In this document: positions 7,738 through 14,269 of the stretch, piece by piece
How the letters are laid out: every line of letters begins with the position of its first letter
Numbering within the stretch: position 1 is the first letter of the stretch
From: JAGWJU01 sp035533295
GTDB lineage: Bacteria > Elusimicrobiota > Elusimicrobia > UBA1565 > UBA9628
Length of the DNA stretch: 14,269 nt
Assembly (NCBI GenBank): GCA_035533295.1
Contig: DATLUA010000055.1
Span: forward strand, 1 to 14,269
Reading direction: 5' to 3'
The notes under the pieces: generated by a model
The model's input: the letters and a program-made list of their open reading frames with translations, nothing else
Databases searched by the model: none
Told to the model about the DNA's origin: nothing
Translations under genes and position numbers: made by a program

Positions 7738-8773
7738 GGACCTGACCAAACTGCCGGCCGCGGGGCCCGTTCCCGCCATGACCAAGAAGGATTTTACCTC
7801 GGATCAGATGGTGCGCTGGTGCCCGGGCTGCGGCGACTTCGCCATCCTGGCCAGCGTGCAGAAGCTCCTGCCCGCCATGGGCATCCCGCGGGAAAAATAC
7901 GTCTTTGTCTCGGGCATCGGCTGCTCGTCCCGCTTTCCTTATTACATGAACACTTACGGCATGCACTCCATCCACGGCCGCGCGCCGACCTTGGCCACGG
8001 GCTTGAAGTGCGCCCGGCCCGACCTGCAGGTCTGGGTCATCACCGGCGACGGCGACGCCTTGTCCATCGGCGGCAACCACCTCATCCACGCGCTCAGGAA
8101 GAACGTGGACATCAAGATTCTGCTTTTTAACAACAAGATTTACGGCCTGACCAAGGGCCAGGCCTCGCCGACCTCCGAGTTCGGCAAGAAGACCAAGTCC
8201 ACGCCGTACGGCTCCATCGACCACCCCATCAACCCGCTGGCCATCGCCTTGGCCTCCGAGGCGACCTTCGTGGCCCGCGCGGTGGACACGGACCTGCCGT
8301 CCTTGGGCGAGGTCCTGCGCCGCGCCGCCCTGCACAAGGGCTCGGTTTTCGTCGAGATTCTGCAGAACTGCATCGTGTTCAACGACGGCGCCTGGGCCGA
8401 CGCGTCGGACAAGTCCCTGCGCTCCGACGCCCTGGTCAACCTTTCCCACGGCCGGCCGCTGGTCTTCGGCAAGGACAAGAACCGCGGCATCCGCCTGGCC
8501 AAGGGCTTCACGCCCGAGGTCGTGCAGTTCGACGCGGGCAAGCCGCCCGCCGATTTGCTCGTGCACGATGAGAAGGCGCCCAGCCCCGCGCTGGCGCACC
8601 TCTTGGCGGAGATGGGCCACCCGCCGTTCCCGTCGCCGGTGGGGGTTTTCCGCGACATCGAGAGGCCGGTTCTGCACGAGCTCATGGAAGGGCAGATCGC
8701 GCAGGCCAAGAAGTCCGGCACGCCGGATCTGCAGAGGCTTTTGACGGGGACCGAGACGTGGAGCGTCAACTAA
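7730..8773 (+). CDS. korB: 2-oxoglutarate:ferredoxin oxidoreductase, beta subunit
   Basis: A 347-aa beta subunit carrying the thiamine-diphosphate site and one [4Fe-4S] cluster. The TPP motif is GDGDAL followed by FNNKIYGLTKGQ. Four cysteines fit the cluster ligands of two-subunit oxidoreductases: C31 and C34 in WCPGCG, C65 in GIGCSS and C214 in QNCIVF. There is no added ferredoxin domain, so a separate ferredoxin must carry electrons. The HSIHGRAPTLATGLK segment is typical of this family. The ATG overlaps the 3' end of korA by 8 nt, with GGGGAG 7 nt upstream as ribosome binding site, so the subunits should be made together. Confidence 0.95.
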
Positions 8774-8783
8774 GGAGGCTTTT

Positions 8784-9974
8784 ATGCCCGATGCGAAATC
8801 CAACGCCGACGCGTTGCTTAAATCCGTGATGGAAAAGAGGGCGCCCGAGCCGTACTCTCCCGGCCTCGAAGGCGTGGTCGCGGCCAAATCCAAGCTTTGC
8901 TCCATCGACGGCGCCGCGGGCAAGCTCTATTACCTGGGCTACCCAATCGAAGAGATCGTCAACGGTTCCGCGACCTACGAGGAAATCGCCTACATGTTCT
9001 GGCATGGACGCCTGCCCAACACCAAGGAGTTGGAAACCTTCAAGGACGAGCTGGCCAAGTCGCGGAGCCTGCCGCAGCAGGTGATGGACTTCATCAAGCT
9101 CCTGCCGCACACCTGCCACCCGATGGACGCGCTGCGCACCATTGTCTCGCTCCTGTCCGCCTTCGACCACAATCCGGAGCGCTCGCCCGAGGCCAACTTG
9201 GACCGGGCCATCGCCTTGACCGTGCGCTTCCCGACCATCGTGGCGGCCTTCCACCGCCTGCGCCAGAACCAGGCGCCGGTCGAGCCCGACCCCAAGCTCT
9301 CGCACGCGGCCAACTTCCTTTATATGCTCTTCGGCGAGAAGCCCGACGAGACCACGGCCAAGGTCATGGACGTCGCCATGGTGCTGCACTTGGACCACGA
9401 GATGAACGCGTCGACCTTCTCCTCTTTGGTGACGGCCTCGACCCTCTCGGACCTATACTCCGCCATCTCGGCCGGCGTGGGCACGCTCAAGGGGCCGCTG
9501 CACGGCGGCGCCAACGAGGCGGTCCTGAAGATGCTCCTTGAGATCGGCGACCCGGACCGCGTGGACGCCTACGTGGACGACGCCCTGGCCAAGAAGAAGA
9601 AAATCATGGGCTTTGGCCACCGCATGTACAAGGCCTACGATCCGCGCGCGCGTCTCTTGAAGGAATACGCCCGCCGGGCCTCCGAGAAGACCAAGTCCTC
9701 GCGGCTCTTCCAGATCACCGAGAAAATCGAAGCGGTGATGATCCAGAAGAAGGGCAAGCAGGGCATCTTCCCCAACGTGGACCTTTACTCCGGCATCATT
9801 TACCACCAGATGGGCATCCCCACGGACATCTTCACGCCCATCTTCGCCATCGCCCGCGTGGCGGGCTGGACCGCGCACGTGCTCGAGTACTGGCAGGAAA
9901 ACCGGCTCTTTAGGCCCAACGCGCTTTACGAAGGCCCCGCGGCGCGCAAGTTCCCGCCGCTGGCCCAACGATAG
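8784..9974 (+). CDS. gltA: Citrate synthase
   Basis: A 396-aa enzyme joining acetyl-CoA and oxaloacetate to citrate. The catalytic triad is intact: H240 in LHGGANEAV, H279 in MGFGHRMYKAYDPRA and D333 in PNVDLYSGI. The N-terminal part shows the family's DGAAGKLYYLGYPIEEI and the FWHGRLP element. The length fits the shorter bacterial (dimeric, archaeal/Gram-positive-like) class more than the long hexameric E. coli type, though 2-methylcitrate synthase belongs to the same class; the sucCD/kor neighbours favour citrate. A strong Shine-Dalgarno AAGGAGG lies 5 nt before the ATG and 10 bp after the korB stop. In some anaerobes this enzyme also runs backwards, cleaving citrate in a reversed oxidative TCA cycle; sequence alone cannot tell. 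Confidence 0.93.
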   Translation: MPDAKSNADALLKSVMEKRAPEPYSPGLEGVVAAKSKLCSIDGAAGKLYYLGYPIEEIVNGSATYEEIAYMFWHGRLPNTKELETFKDELAKSRSLPQQVMDFIKLLPHTCHPMDALRTIVSLLSAFDHNPERSPEANLDRAIALTVRFPTIVAAFHRLRQNQAPVEPDPKLSHAANFLYMLFGEKPDETTAKVMDVAMVLHLDHEMNASTFSSLVTASTLSDLYSAISAGVGTLKGPLHGGANEAVLKMLLEIGDPDRVDAYVDDALAKKKKIMGFGHRMYKAYDPRARLLKEYARRASEKTKSSRLFQITEKIEAVMIQKKGKQGIFPNVDLYSGIIYHQMGIPTDIFTPIFAIARVAGWTAHVLEYWQENRLFRPNALYEGPAARKFPPLAQR

Positions 9975-9980
9975 CGCGCG

Positions 9981-11156
9981 ATGAAGCTTCTCGAATGGGA
10001 GTCCAAGGAAATCTTGAAGGCCCGCGGCGTACCCGTGCCGCCGTCGGGCGGCGTCATCGAGACCACCGGACGTTTGGGCGCCGCGCTTAAAAAAGCGGGC
10101 AAAGGCCCCTGGGTCATCAAGGCCCAGGTCCTGGCCGGCGGCCGCGGCAAGGCCGGCGGCATCAAGGTCGCCAAGACCCCCAAGGAGGCGCAAGCCGTCG
10201 CCAAGTCCATCCTGGGCATGACCTTGTCCACGCACCAGACCGCGGGGCAGGGCATCAAGGTGGACTCGGCGCTCATCGAAGGCGCCGCCAAAATCGAGAA
10301 GGAATATTATTTTTCCGTGGTGCTGGACCGCCAGAGCGCGTCGCCGGTGGTCGTGGCCTCGGGCCAGGGCGGCATGGAAATCGAGTCCCTGGCGGCCGAA
10401 AAGCTCGAAGCCATTCTGCGCGTGCCGGTGGACGTGGACGCGGGCCTGCCCGCCTACGCCGCCCGCCGCCTGGCCTTCGCCATGGGCATTCCGACCGACA
10501 AGGTGGGGGAGTTCTCGCGCATGGCCCGGGCCTTGTGCCGGATTTTTCTTGATTACGACTTGAGCCTCCTGGAAATTAATCCCCTGGCGCTGACCTCCAA
10601 GGGCCTGGCTGCTTTGGACGCCAAGATCGTGGCGGACGACAACGCCTTGTTCCGCCATTCCGATCTGGAAAAACTGCCCGATCACGAGTCCTCGGCCTTG
10701 GAGAAAGCCGCCAAGAAGGCCGGCATCTCCTACGTGGGTTTGGACGGCAACATCGGCTGCATGGTCAACGGCGCGGGCTTGGCCATGGCCACCATGGACA
10801 CGATTGGCTTGGCCGGCGGCACGCCCGCCAACTTCCTCGACGTGGGCGGCTCGGCCGACGAGGAGCGCGTGACCAAGGCATTCACCATCATTTTGAAGGA
10901 CCCCAAGGTCGAGGCCGTGCTGGTCAACATCTTCGGCGGCATCGTCAAGTGCGACGTCATCGCCGGCGGCATCCTGGCGGCCTTGAAGAAGGTCAAGATG
11001 CGCGTGCCCCTCGTGGTGCGCCTGCAGGGCACCAACGTGGACAAGGGCAAGGAGCTTCTGGCCCGCTCGGGCTTGAAGCTCATCCAGGCGGACGATTTGT
11101 GGGGCGCGGCGCAAAAAGCCGTGACCGCCGCGCGCGGCGCGAAGGAGGCGGCATGA
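9981..11156 (+). CDS. sucC: Succinyl-CoA synthetase, beta subunit
   Basis: A 391-aa ATP-grasp subunit that binds nucleotide and, with SucD, links succinyl-CoA to succinate and ATP or GTP. It opens MKLLEWESKEILKARGVPVP, followed by the AGGRGKAGGIKVAKT phosphate-binding loop (about residues 52-66). The Mg-binding LLEINPLALT and the C-terminal NIFGGIVKCD and VRLQGTNVDKGKELL motifs are all in place, and the length is that of the family. It starts 6 nt after the gltA stop with no clear Shine-Dalgarno, suggesting reinitiation from gltA. It overlaps sucD by ATGA. Nucleotide preference is not readable from the motifs I can see. Confidence 0.95.
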   Translation: MKLLEWESKEILKARGVPVPPSGGVIETTGRLGAALKKAGKGPWVIKAQVLAGGRGKAGGIKVAKTPKEAQAVAKSILGMTLSTHQTAGQGIKVDSALIEGAAKIEKEYYFSVVLDRQSASPVVVASGQGGMEIESLAAEKLEAILRVPVDVDAGLPAYAARRLAFAMGIPTDKVGEFSRMARALCRIFLDYDLSLLEINPLALTSKGLAALDAKIVADDNALFRHSDLEKLPDHESSALEKAAKKAGISYVGLDGNIGCMVNGAGLAMATMDTIGLAGGTPANFLDVGGSADEERVTKAFTIILKDPKVEAVLVNIFGGIVKCDVIAGGILAALKKVKMRVPLVVRLQGTNVDKGKELLARSGLKLIQADDLWGAAQKAVTAARGAKEAA

Positions 11157-12046
11157 GCATCATTCTCAATAAAGACTCCCGGCTCGTGGTGCAGGGCCTG
11201 ACCGGCTCGGCCGGCAGCTTCCACGCCCAGCAGTGCCTGGACTACGGCAGCAAAATCGTCGCGGGCGTGACCCCGGGGCGCGGCGGTAGCCAGCATCTGG
11301 GCGTGCCGGTGTTCAACACCGTGACCGACGCCCGGGCCAAGACCGGCGCGGACGCCTCCCTGATTTTCGTGCCGGCCCCCGGCGCCGCGGACGCGGTGTT
11401 GGAAGCCATCGACGCCGGCATCGACACGATTATCTGCATCACCGAAGGCATCCCGGTCCTGGACATGGCCCGGGTTAAAAAGACCATCGTCTCCCTGCGC
11501 GGACGCCGCGCCATCCGCCTCATCGGCCCCAACTGCCCCGGCGTCATCACGCCCGAGGAGTGCAAGGCCGGCATCATGCCCGCCTACATCCACAAGAAGG
11601 GCGCCATCGGCGTGGTTTCGCGCTCGGGCACGCTCACCTACGAGGCCGTCTGGCAGCTGACCCAGGAAGGCCTGGGCCAGTCCACGGTCGTGGGCATCGG
11701 CGGCGACCCCATCATCGGCACCACGCACGCCGAGATACTGGAACTTTTTGAAAAAGACCCGCAGACCGAGGCGGTCATCATGATCGGCGAAATCGGCGGG
11801 CGGGGCGAGGAGGACGCGGCGCGTTTTTTCAAGGAGCGCATGACCAAGCCCGTCTTCGCCTTCATCGCGGGCCAGAGCGCGCCGCCGGGCCGCCGCATGG
11901 GCCACGCGGGCGCCATCATCGAGGGGGGCTCGGGCGCCTACGCCGCCAAGGCCGCGGCCTTAAGAGACGCCGGCATGACCGTGGTCGAGAACTTGAGCAA
12001 AATCGGCGCCGCCGTGGCCAAGTCCCGGAAAACCGTCAGCGCCTAA
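11153..12046 (+). CDS. sucD: Succinyl-CoA synthetase, alpha subunit
   Basis: A 297-aa CoA-binding subunit carrying the phosphohistidine. The CoA-binding region begins at VVQGLTGSAGSFHAQQCLDYG (about residues 9-29) and continues through GVTPGRGG, IPVLDM and GPNCPGVITPEECKAGIMP. The active-site H251 lies in MGHAGAIIEGGSGAYAAK. The start is the ATG at 11153, which overlaps the sucC stop as ATGA and has GGAGG 5 nt upstream; the longer in-frame reading through the end of sucC is rejected. It is the last gene of the operon. No strong intrinsic terminator follows; the 78-bp gap holds only GC-rich short dyads and the next promoter. Confidence 0.96.
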   Translation: MSIILNKDSRLVVQGLTGSAGSFHAQQCLDYGSKIVAGVTPGRGGSQHLGVPVFNTVTDARAKTGADASLIFVPAPGAADAVLEAIDAGIDTIICITEGIPVLDMARVKKTIVSLRGRRAIRLIGPNCPGVITPEECKAGIMPAYIHKKGAIGVVSRSGTLTYEAVWQLTQEGLGQSTVVGIGGDPIIGTTHAEILELFEKDPQTEAVIMIGEIGGRGEEDAARFFKERMTKPVFAFIAGQSAPPGRRMGHAGAIIEGGSGAYAAKAAALRDAGMTVVENLSKIGAAVAKSRKTVSA

Positions 12047-12089
12047 ATCCGCCGGGCTGGCCGCCCCGGGTTCTGCCCGTTCGCGCGTG

Positions 12090-12117
12090 TTCATTCCGGC
12101 CGCTCCTGTGGTATGAT
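12090..12117 (+). promoter_or_regulatory. Putative promoter of the secreted-protein gene (leaderless)
   Basis: A TATGAT -10 (12112-12117) is preceded by a weak -35-like TTCATT (12090-12095) with a 16-nt spacer. Seven nucleotides after the -10 lies GTG (12125), the same distance seen at the other genes with a putative leaderless start. An in-frame ATG lies within the -10 itself (12113), so it could not be in a transcript made from this promoter. Confidence 0.5.
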
Positions 12118-12124
12118 TTCCCTA

Positions 12125-12934
12125 GTGCATTCCAGACGAAAGACGGCGTTTTTTAGTTTGGCCGCTCTTCTTGCTGCCGCGGCGCCCGCGTGTGCCCAGT
12201 CGGATGCGGCGTTCTTCGCCCAGCTTCATTCCGTTCAGACGCAGGCCTTGCAGGAGACCGAGGAGTCGGCGGCCTTCCCGGCCGGAACGCTGTTCAGTCT
12301 CATTTATGCGGCTCAGCCGGAGGCGCCCTTGGGGCAGGCCCAAGCCGCCGCGCGGCAGGACTTGGTCCGCGTGGACAACGACGACAACCCTTCCTCCTAC
12401 ATGGAATTCTCGCTGGGTTTGGACGCCGCGGGCGGCATTTTGGAATTGTCCTTCACCTCGTCGGAGCATCCGGACAAGCGGCAGGACTTTCCCTTGGGCG
12501 GGCCTATCCGCTCCTGCTCGGTCCGCGGGCATGACCGGCTCAGCGAGGACAACGCCTGCGGCGTCGAGCTCTGCCACGCGATTTTCAGCACCTCGGCCAT
12601 TCGCCTCCTGGCTTCGGACGTGAGCCCGGAGACGGGCGGAATCATCACCATCATCTACCTCAAGCACTACTCGCTGTTCGGGTCCAGCCGCGAGGCGGAA
12701 CTGAACTTAGATCTCCGCAAGACCTCCGAGGGCTGGGGGCTCTATTTGCCCAAAGACGCCGACGCCTCGGCGTCCCGGCGCGTCGACGGGCTCTTCATCC
12801 ACCGCGGCTCCCGAGGCATCAGCGCCCTTATTCCCTGCCTGGGCGGGGGCTGCCCGGCGTCCTGGGCCAGACCCTACCAGCAAAACAACGCCCTGCCGCC
12901 CGTCTATACCGCGAGCGCCGCGCCCGGCGCCTGA
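12125..12934 (+). CDS. Unrecognised secreted protein
   Basis: A 269-aa protein that I do not recognise. From the GTG at 12125 it has a clear Sec signal peptide: a HSRRK basic start, a hydrophobic FFSLAALLAAAA core and a likely signal-peptidase I site after ACA at about residue 24. The mature part has an early helix-like stretch rich in Gln/Glu (LHSVQTQALQETEE). What follows alternates hydrophobic and polar residues (MEFSLGLDAAGGILELSFTSS, GIITIIYLKHYSLFG, EAELNLDLRK) as in a beta-sandwich or lipocalin-like fold, though this is only a guess. Five cysteines in the mature chain could form disulfides. It ends without an anchor, so it should be periplasmic or exported. Starting at the ATG at 12113 would add four residues and is the alternative. 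It shares no obvious link with the operon upstream. Confidence 0.75.
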   Translation: MHSRRKTAFFSLAALLAAAAPACAQSDAAFFAQLHSVQTQALQETEESAAFPAGTLFSLIYAAQPEAPLGQAQAAARQDLVRVDNDDNPSSYMEFSLGLDAAGGILELSFTSSEHPDKRQDFPLGGPIRSCSVRGHDRLSEDNACGVELCHAIFSTSAIRLLASDVSPETGGIITIIYLKHYSLFGSSREAELNLDLRKTSEGWGLYLPKDADASASRRVDGLFIHRGSRGISALIPCLGGGCPASWARPYQQNNALPPVYTASAAPGA

Positions 12935-12936
12935 CG

Positions 12937-13340
12937 AGCCCAGCGCGCAAGCTCGAGGTTTATACGGGAACATCCAGCCACGGGCTGGGCGTGTACAATT
13001 CCGCCGGCGATGCCCGCATCAATTTTGGCCCATTAAAATCGGGGACTACCTGACGTCTTCCTCTCGGCCCGGCTGCGCGATGAAGGCGACGGGGCCTGGC
13101 GCGACGGTGGGCATCGCCCTGGAGGATTTCGGTGCTGAGAGAGGCGCCATGGAAGGAAGCGGAAGGACCGGAAAGATTTTGTGCTTCGTGCGCCTGGGCG
13201 GCAACCAAGAGGCTTACGCGAAGGACCTCGCCGACCTTCAGAAACAGAACGCGATCCTGCGGGGAAATCCGAAGAGCTTGAAATCCCTGGTCTGCGCCGA
13301 TCATCCCGACGCGGCCGCGTGCCTGCCCGGGAAGAAGTGA
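12937..13340 (+). pseudogene. Frameshifted C-terminal remnant of a tail-fibre/S74-like protein
   Basis: Two frames together read as one protein end. Frame one (12937-13030) gives SPARKLEVYTGT, then GLGVYNSAGDARINFGP. Frame two (from 13032) continues IKIGDYLTSSSRPGCAMKATG, then TVGIALEDF and GKILCFVRLGG, and ends with LADLQKQNAIL and LVCADHPDAAACLPGKK before the TGA at 13338. The GDYLTSSS..G.AMKA..G..IG.ALEDF..G.I pattern is common at the C-termini of long tail-fibre-like or S74-peptidase-associated surface proteins. One missing base near 13031 would restore a single frame. The bulk of such a protein is absent, so it is both truncated and frameshifted. The 86-aa reading from the ATG at 13080 lacks a Shine-Dalgarno sequence and is unlikely to be functional alone. 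Confidence 0.65.
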
Positions 13341-13345
13341 TTCCG

Positions 13346-14077
13346 CTAGAGGCCGTTCGAGCCGTTCAGCTGCGGCGCCGCGGTCGTTGGGGCCGAGTCT
13401 TGCGAGGCGCCTGCCTGTTGCCCGCCGTTTTTGGGCGCTTGAGAGGGACCCATCAATCTACTCAGGCCGCCTAAATTGCCCAACCCGCCCAAAGACTTGC
13501 CGATAGAGGATGGAAGATTTTTAAGCAGGCTCCCGATGTTGGGCATCGCGCCGCCCAGGATCGAGAGCGGATTGGTTTGCTGCCCGGCGCCGAAGCCCTG
13601 CTGAGAACCGAAGCCCTGGTCGAGCGTCGGCGGCGTAAACGGTTTGTAGGAACTCTTCGCGCGCTTGGGTTTGGCCGCGGCGACTTTAGGCGCGGGCTTG
13701 CGCGCGGACGGAGGCTGAGGCGCGGCTTTAGGCGCCGGCTTCGGTTTGGTGGGGGGCGCGTAGCCCAAATCGCCGCGCACGTAGCTCAGTGAACCTTTTC
13801 CCTGCTGCTGAGGCAAAAAGACGGACGGCGAGGCGGGCAACATCGCCTTTTGGGCCGGACTCAGCGGCTGGGCCGGCGTGAAAATCCGGGCGGCTTGCGG
13901 AACGGGAATCTCGGTTTTTGAATTCATGCGCACGTAGAGGAGTCCGGCCAAGGGAAGCGCGATGGAAAGCGCGCCGGCTGCCAGGGCGTAGAGGACCAAG
14001 GTGCGCTTGAGCCCGCGGCGCTTTTCTTCTTCGCTGTCCTCGGTTTCTTCCCATTCCGAGGGATTTCCATCGGCCAT
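13346..14077 (-). CDS. Unrecognised single-pass membrane protein with Pro/Ala/Lys-rich stalk
   Basis: A 243-aa protein of no family I recognise. An acidic cytoplasmic start (residues 1-22, many Glu/Asp/Ser) leads to one membrane helix (about 25-49, TLVLYALAAGALSIALPLAGLL). The outside part has a PVPQAARIFTPAQPLSPAQ segment, a Pro/Lys/Ala-rich stalk (about 107-145, repeated PKPAPK/RKPAPK-type units, as in TonB-like periplasm-spanning linkers) and a tail rich in Gln, Gly, Ser and Leu with GGLGNLGGLSRLMG. There is no cysteine. The ATG at 14077 is supported by a -10 hexamer 6 nt upstream on the minus strand. The neighbours give no hint of a role; it converges on the pseudogene with a 5-bp gap. 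Confidence 0.78.
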   Translation of the reverse strand: MADGNPSEWEETEDSEEEKRRGLKRTLVLYALAAGALSIALPLAGLLYVRMNSKTEIPVPQAARIFTPAQPLSPAQKAMLPASPSVFLPQQQGKGSLSYVRGDLGYAPPTKPKPAPKAAPQPPSARKPAPKVAAAKPKRAKSSYKPFTPPTLDQGFGSQQGFGAGQQTNPLSILGGAMPNIGSLLKNLPSSIGKSLGGLGNLGGLSRLMGPSQAPKNGGQQAGASQDSAPTTAAPQLNGSNGL

Positions 14078-14083
14078 AAGCCT

Positions 14084-14112
14084 AGTATAACAGCCGTTTT
14101 TCGGATGTTCAA
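14084..14112 (-). promoter_or_regulatory. Promoter of the Pro-rich membrane protein gene (leaderless)
   Basis: On the minus strand -35 TTGAAC (14112-14107), a 17-nt spacer and -10 TATACT (14089-14084) stand 6 nt before the ATG at 14077. A start site at the usual distance would put the 5' end at or next to the start codon. There is no Shine-Dalgarno sequence in the 6-nt gap. Confidence 0.7.
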
Positions 14113-14128
14113 GCGGCCAGCGGCGGCG

Positions 14129-14267
14129 CCAGAAAAATCGAAAGTAGAATTTGGGCGCGTCCTGGGCCGAGGTTGAAATCCTCGTCGTGGCGGCGCCTCT
14201 GTTGAGGCGCGCCGGCCGCGCGCTACTTTCGACGACCCGTCAGCCCGGGGTCATGGCGACCTCATAA
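14129..14267 (-). repeat. Right copy of 139-bp inverted end repeat
   Basis: The reverse complement of 1-139 with one mismatch (position 14180, pairing with 88). It carries the same inner dyad (14138-14147 and 14223-14232) and the same small hairpin (14193-14210). Two more bases follow before the window ends. Both copies stop within 2 bp of each other in the repeat, the pattern expected where an assembler meets a multicopy sequence. Confidence 0.9.
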
Positions 14268-14269
14268 AT

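Noticed and set aside
9453..11114. 553-residue open frame on the minus strand opposite gltA and sucC
   Set aside because: Same shadow effect; composition is low-complexity and the sense strand encodes conserved enzymes with intact catalytic residues.
12047..12089. Terminator after sucD
   Set aside because: Only short GC dyads without a T run; not strong enough to call.

Overview
This 14.3 kb window is GC-rich bacterial chromosome with standard-code genes, frequent TTG leucine codons, sigma70-like promoters and lipoprotein and secretion signals that suggest a diderm. The gene content (fused gamma-alpha 2-oxoglutarate:ferredoxin oxidoreductase, SucCD, a DUF4384-type lipoprotein, a CHASE2 protein, a tail-fibre-like C-terminal fragment) would suit an anaerobic or facultative lineage such as Elusimicrobiota. 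That placement is a low-confidence inference, because nothing in the window is a phylogenetic marker I can place. Both ends carry the same 139-bp repeat in opposite orientation and stop within 2 bp of each other in it, so the window is probably a whole contig that ends at a multicopy repeat.

Layout. After the left repeat come a Crp/Fnr-family regulator (+) and a convergent small membrane protein of the YvlD/phage_holin_4_2 type (-); one CTAG serves as stop codon for both. The membrane protein diverges from a DUF4384-like lipoprotein across an almost symmetrical back-to-back promoter. A 177-bp gap follows, filled by two opposed arrays of a 10-bp repeat around a GC hairpin. Next come a CHASE2 protein whose C-terminal kinase domain has lost key metal-binding residues, and an intact PP2C phosphatase overlapping it by 4 bp. 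These three genes look like an envelope-signalling cassette.

The core of the window is a five-gene operon, korA-korB-gltA-sucC-sucD, with its own promoter. It encodes citrate synthase plus the 2-oxoglutarate to succinyl-CoA to succinate steps, using ferredoxin instead of NAD+. Aconitase and isocitrate dehydrogenase are absent, so the direction of flux (oxidative or reverse) cannot be read here.

The right part holds an unrecognised secreted protein, a frameshifted remnant of a tail-fibre/S74-type protein, and a Pro/Ala/Lys-rich single-pass membrane protein on the minus strand, followed by the right repeat.

The most notable signals are: (1) four transcription units with a -10 hexamer only 6-7 nt from the start codon, which predicts leaderless mRNAs, while genes inside the central operon use Shine-Dalgarno sequences; (2) the 10-bp-phased inverted repeat before the CHASE2 gene; (3) the degenerate kinase paired with an intact phosphatase; (4) the inverted end repeats with an internal TCGAAAGTAG dyad.
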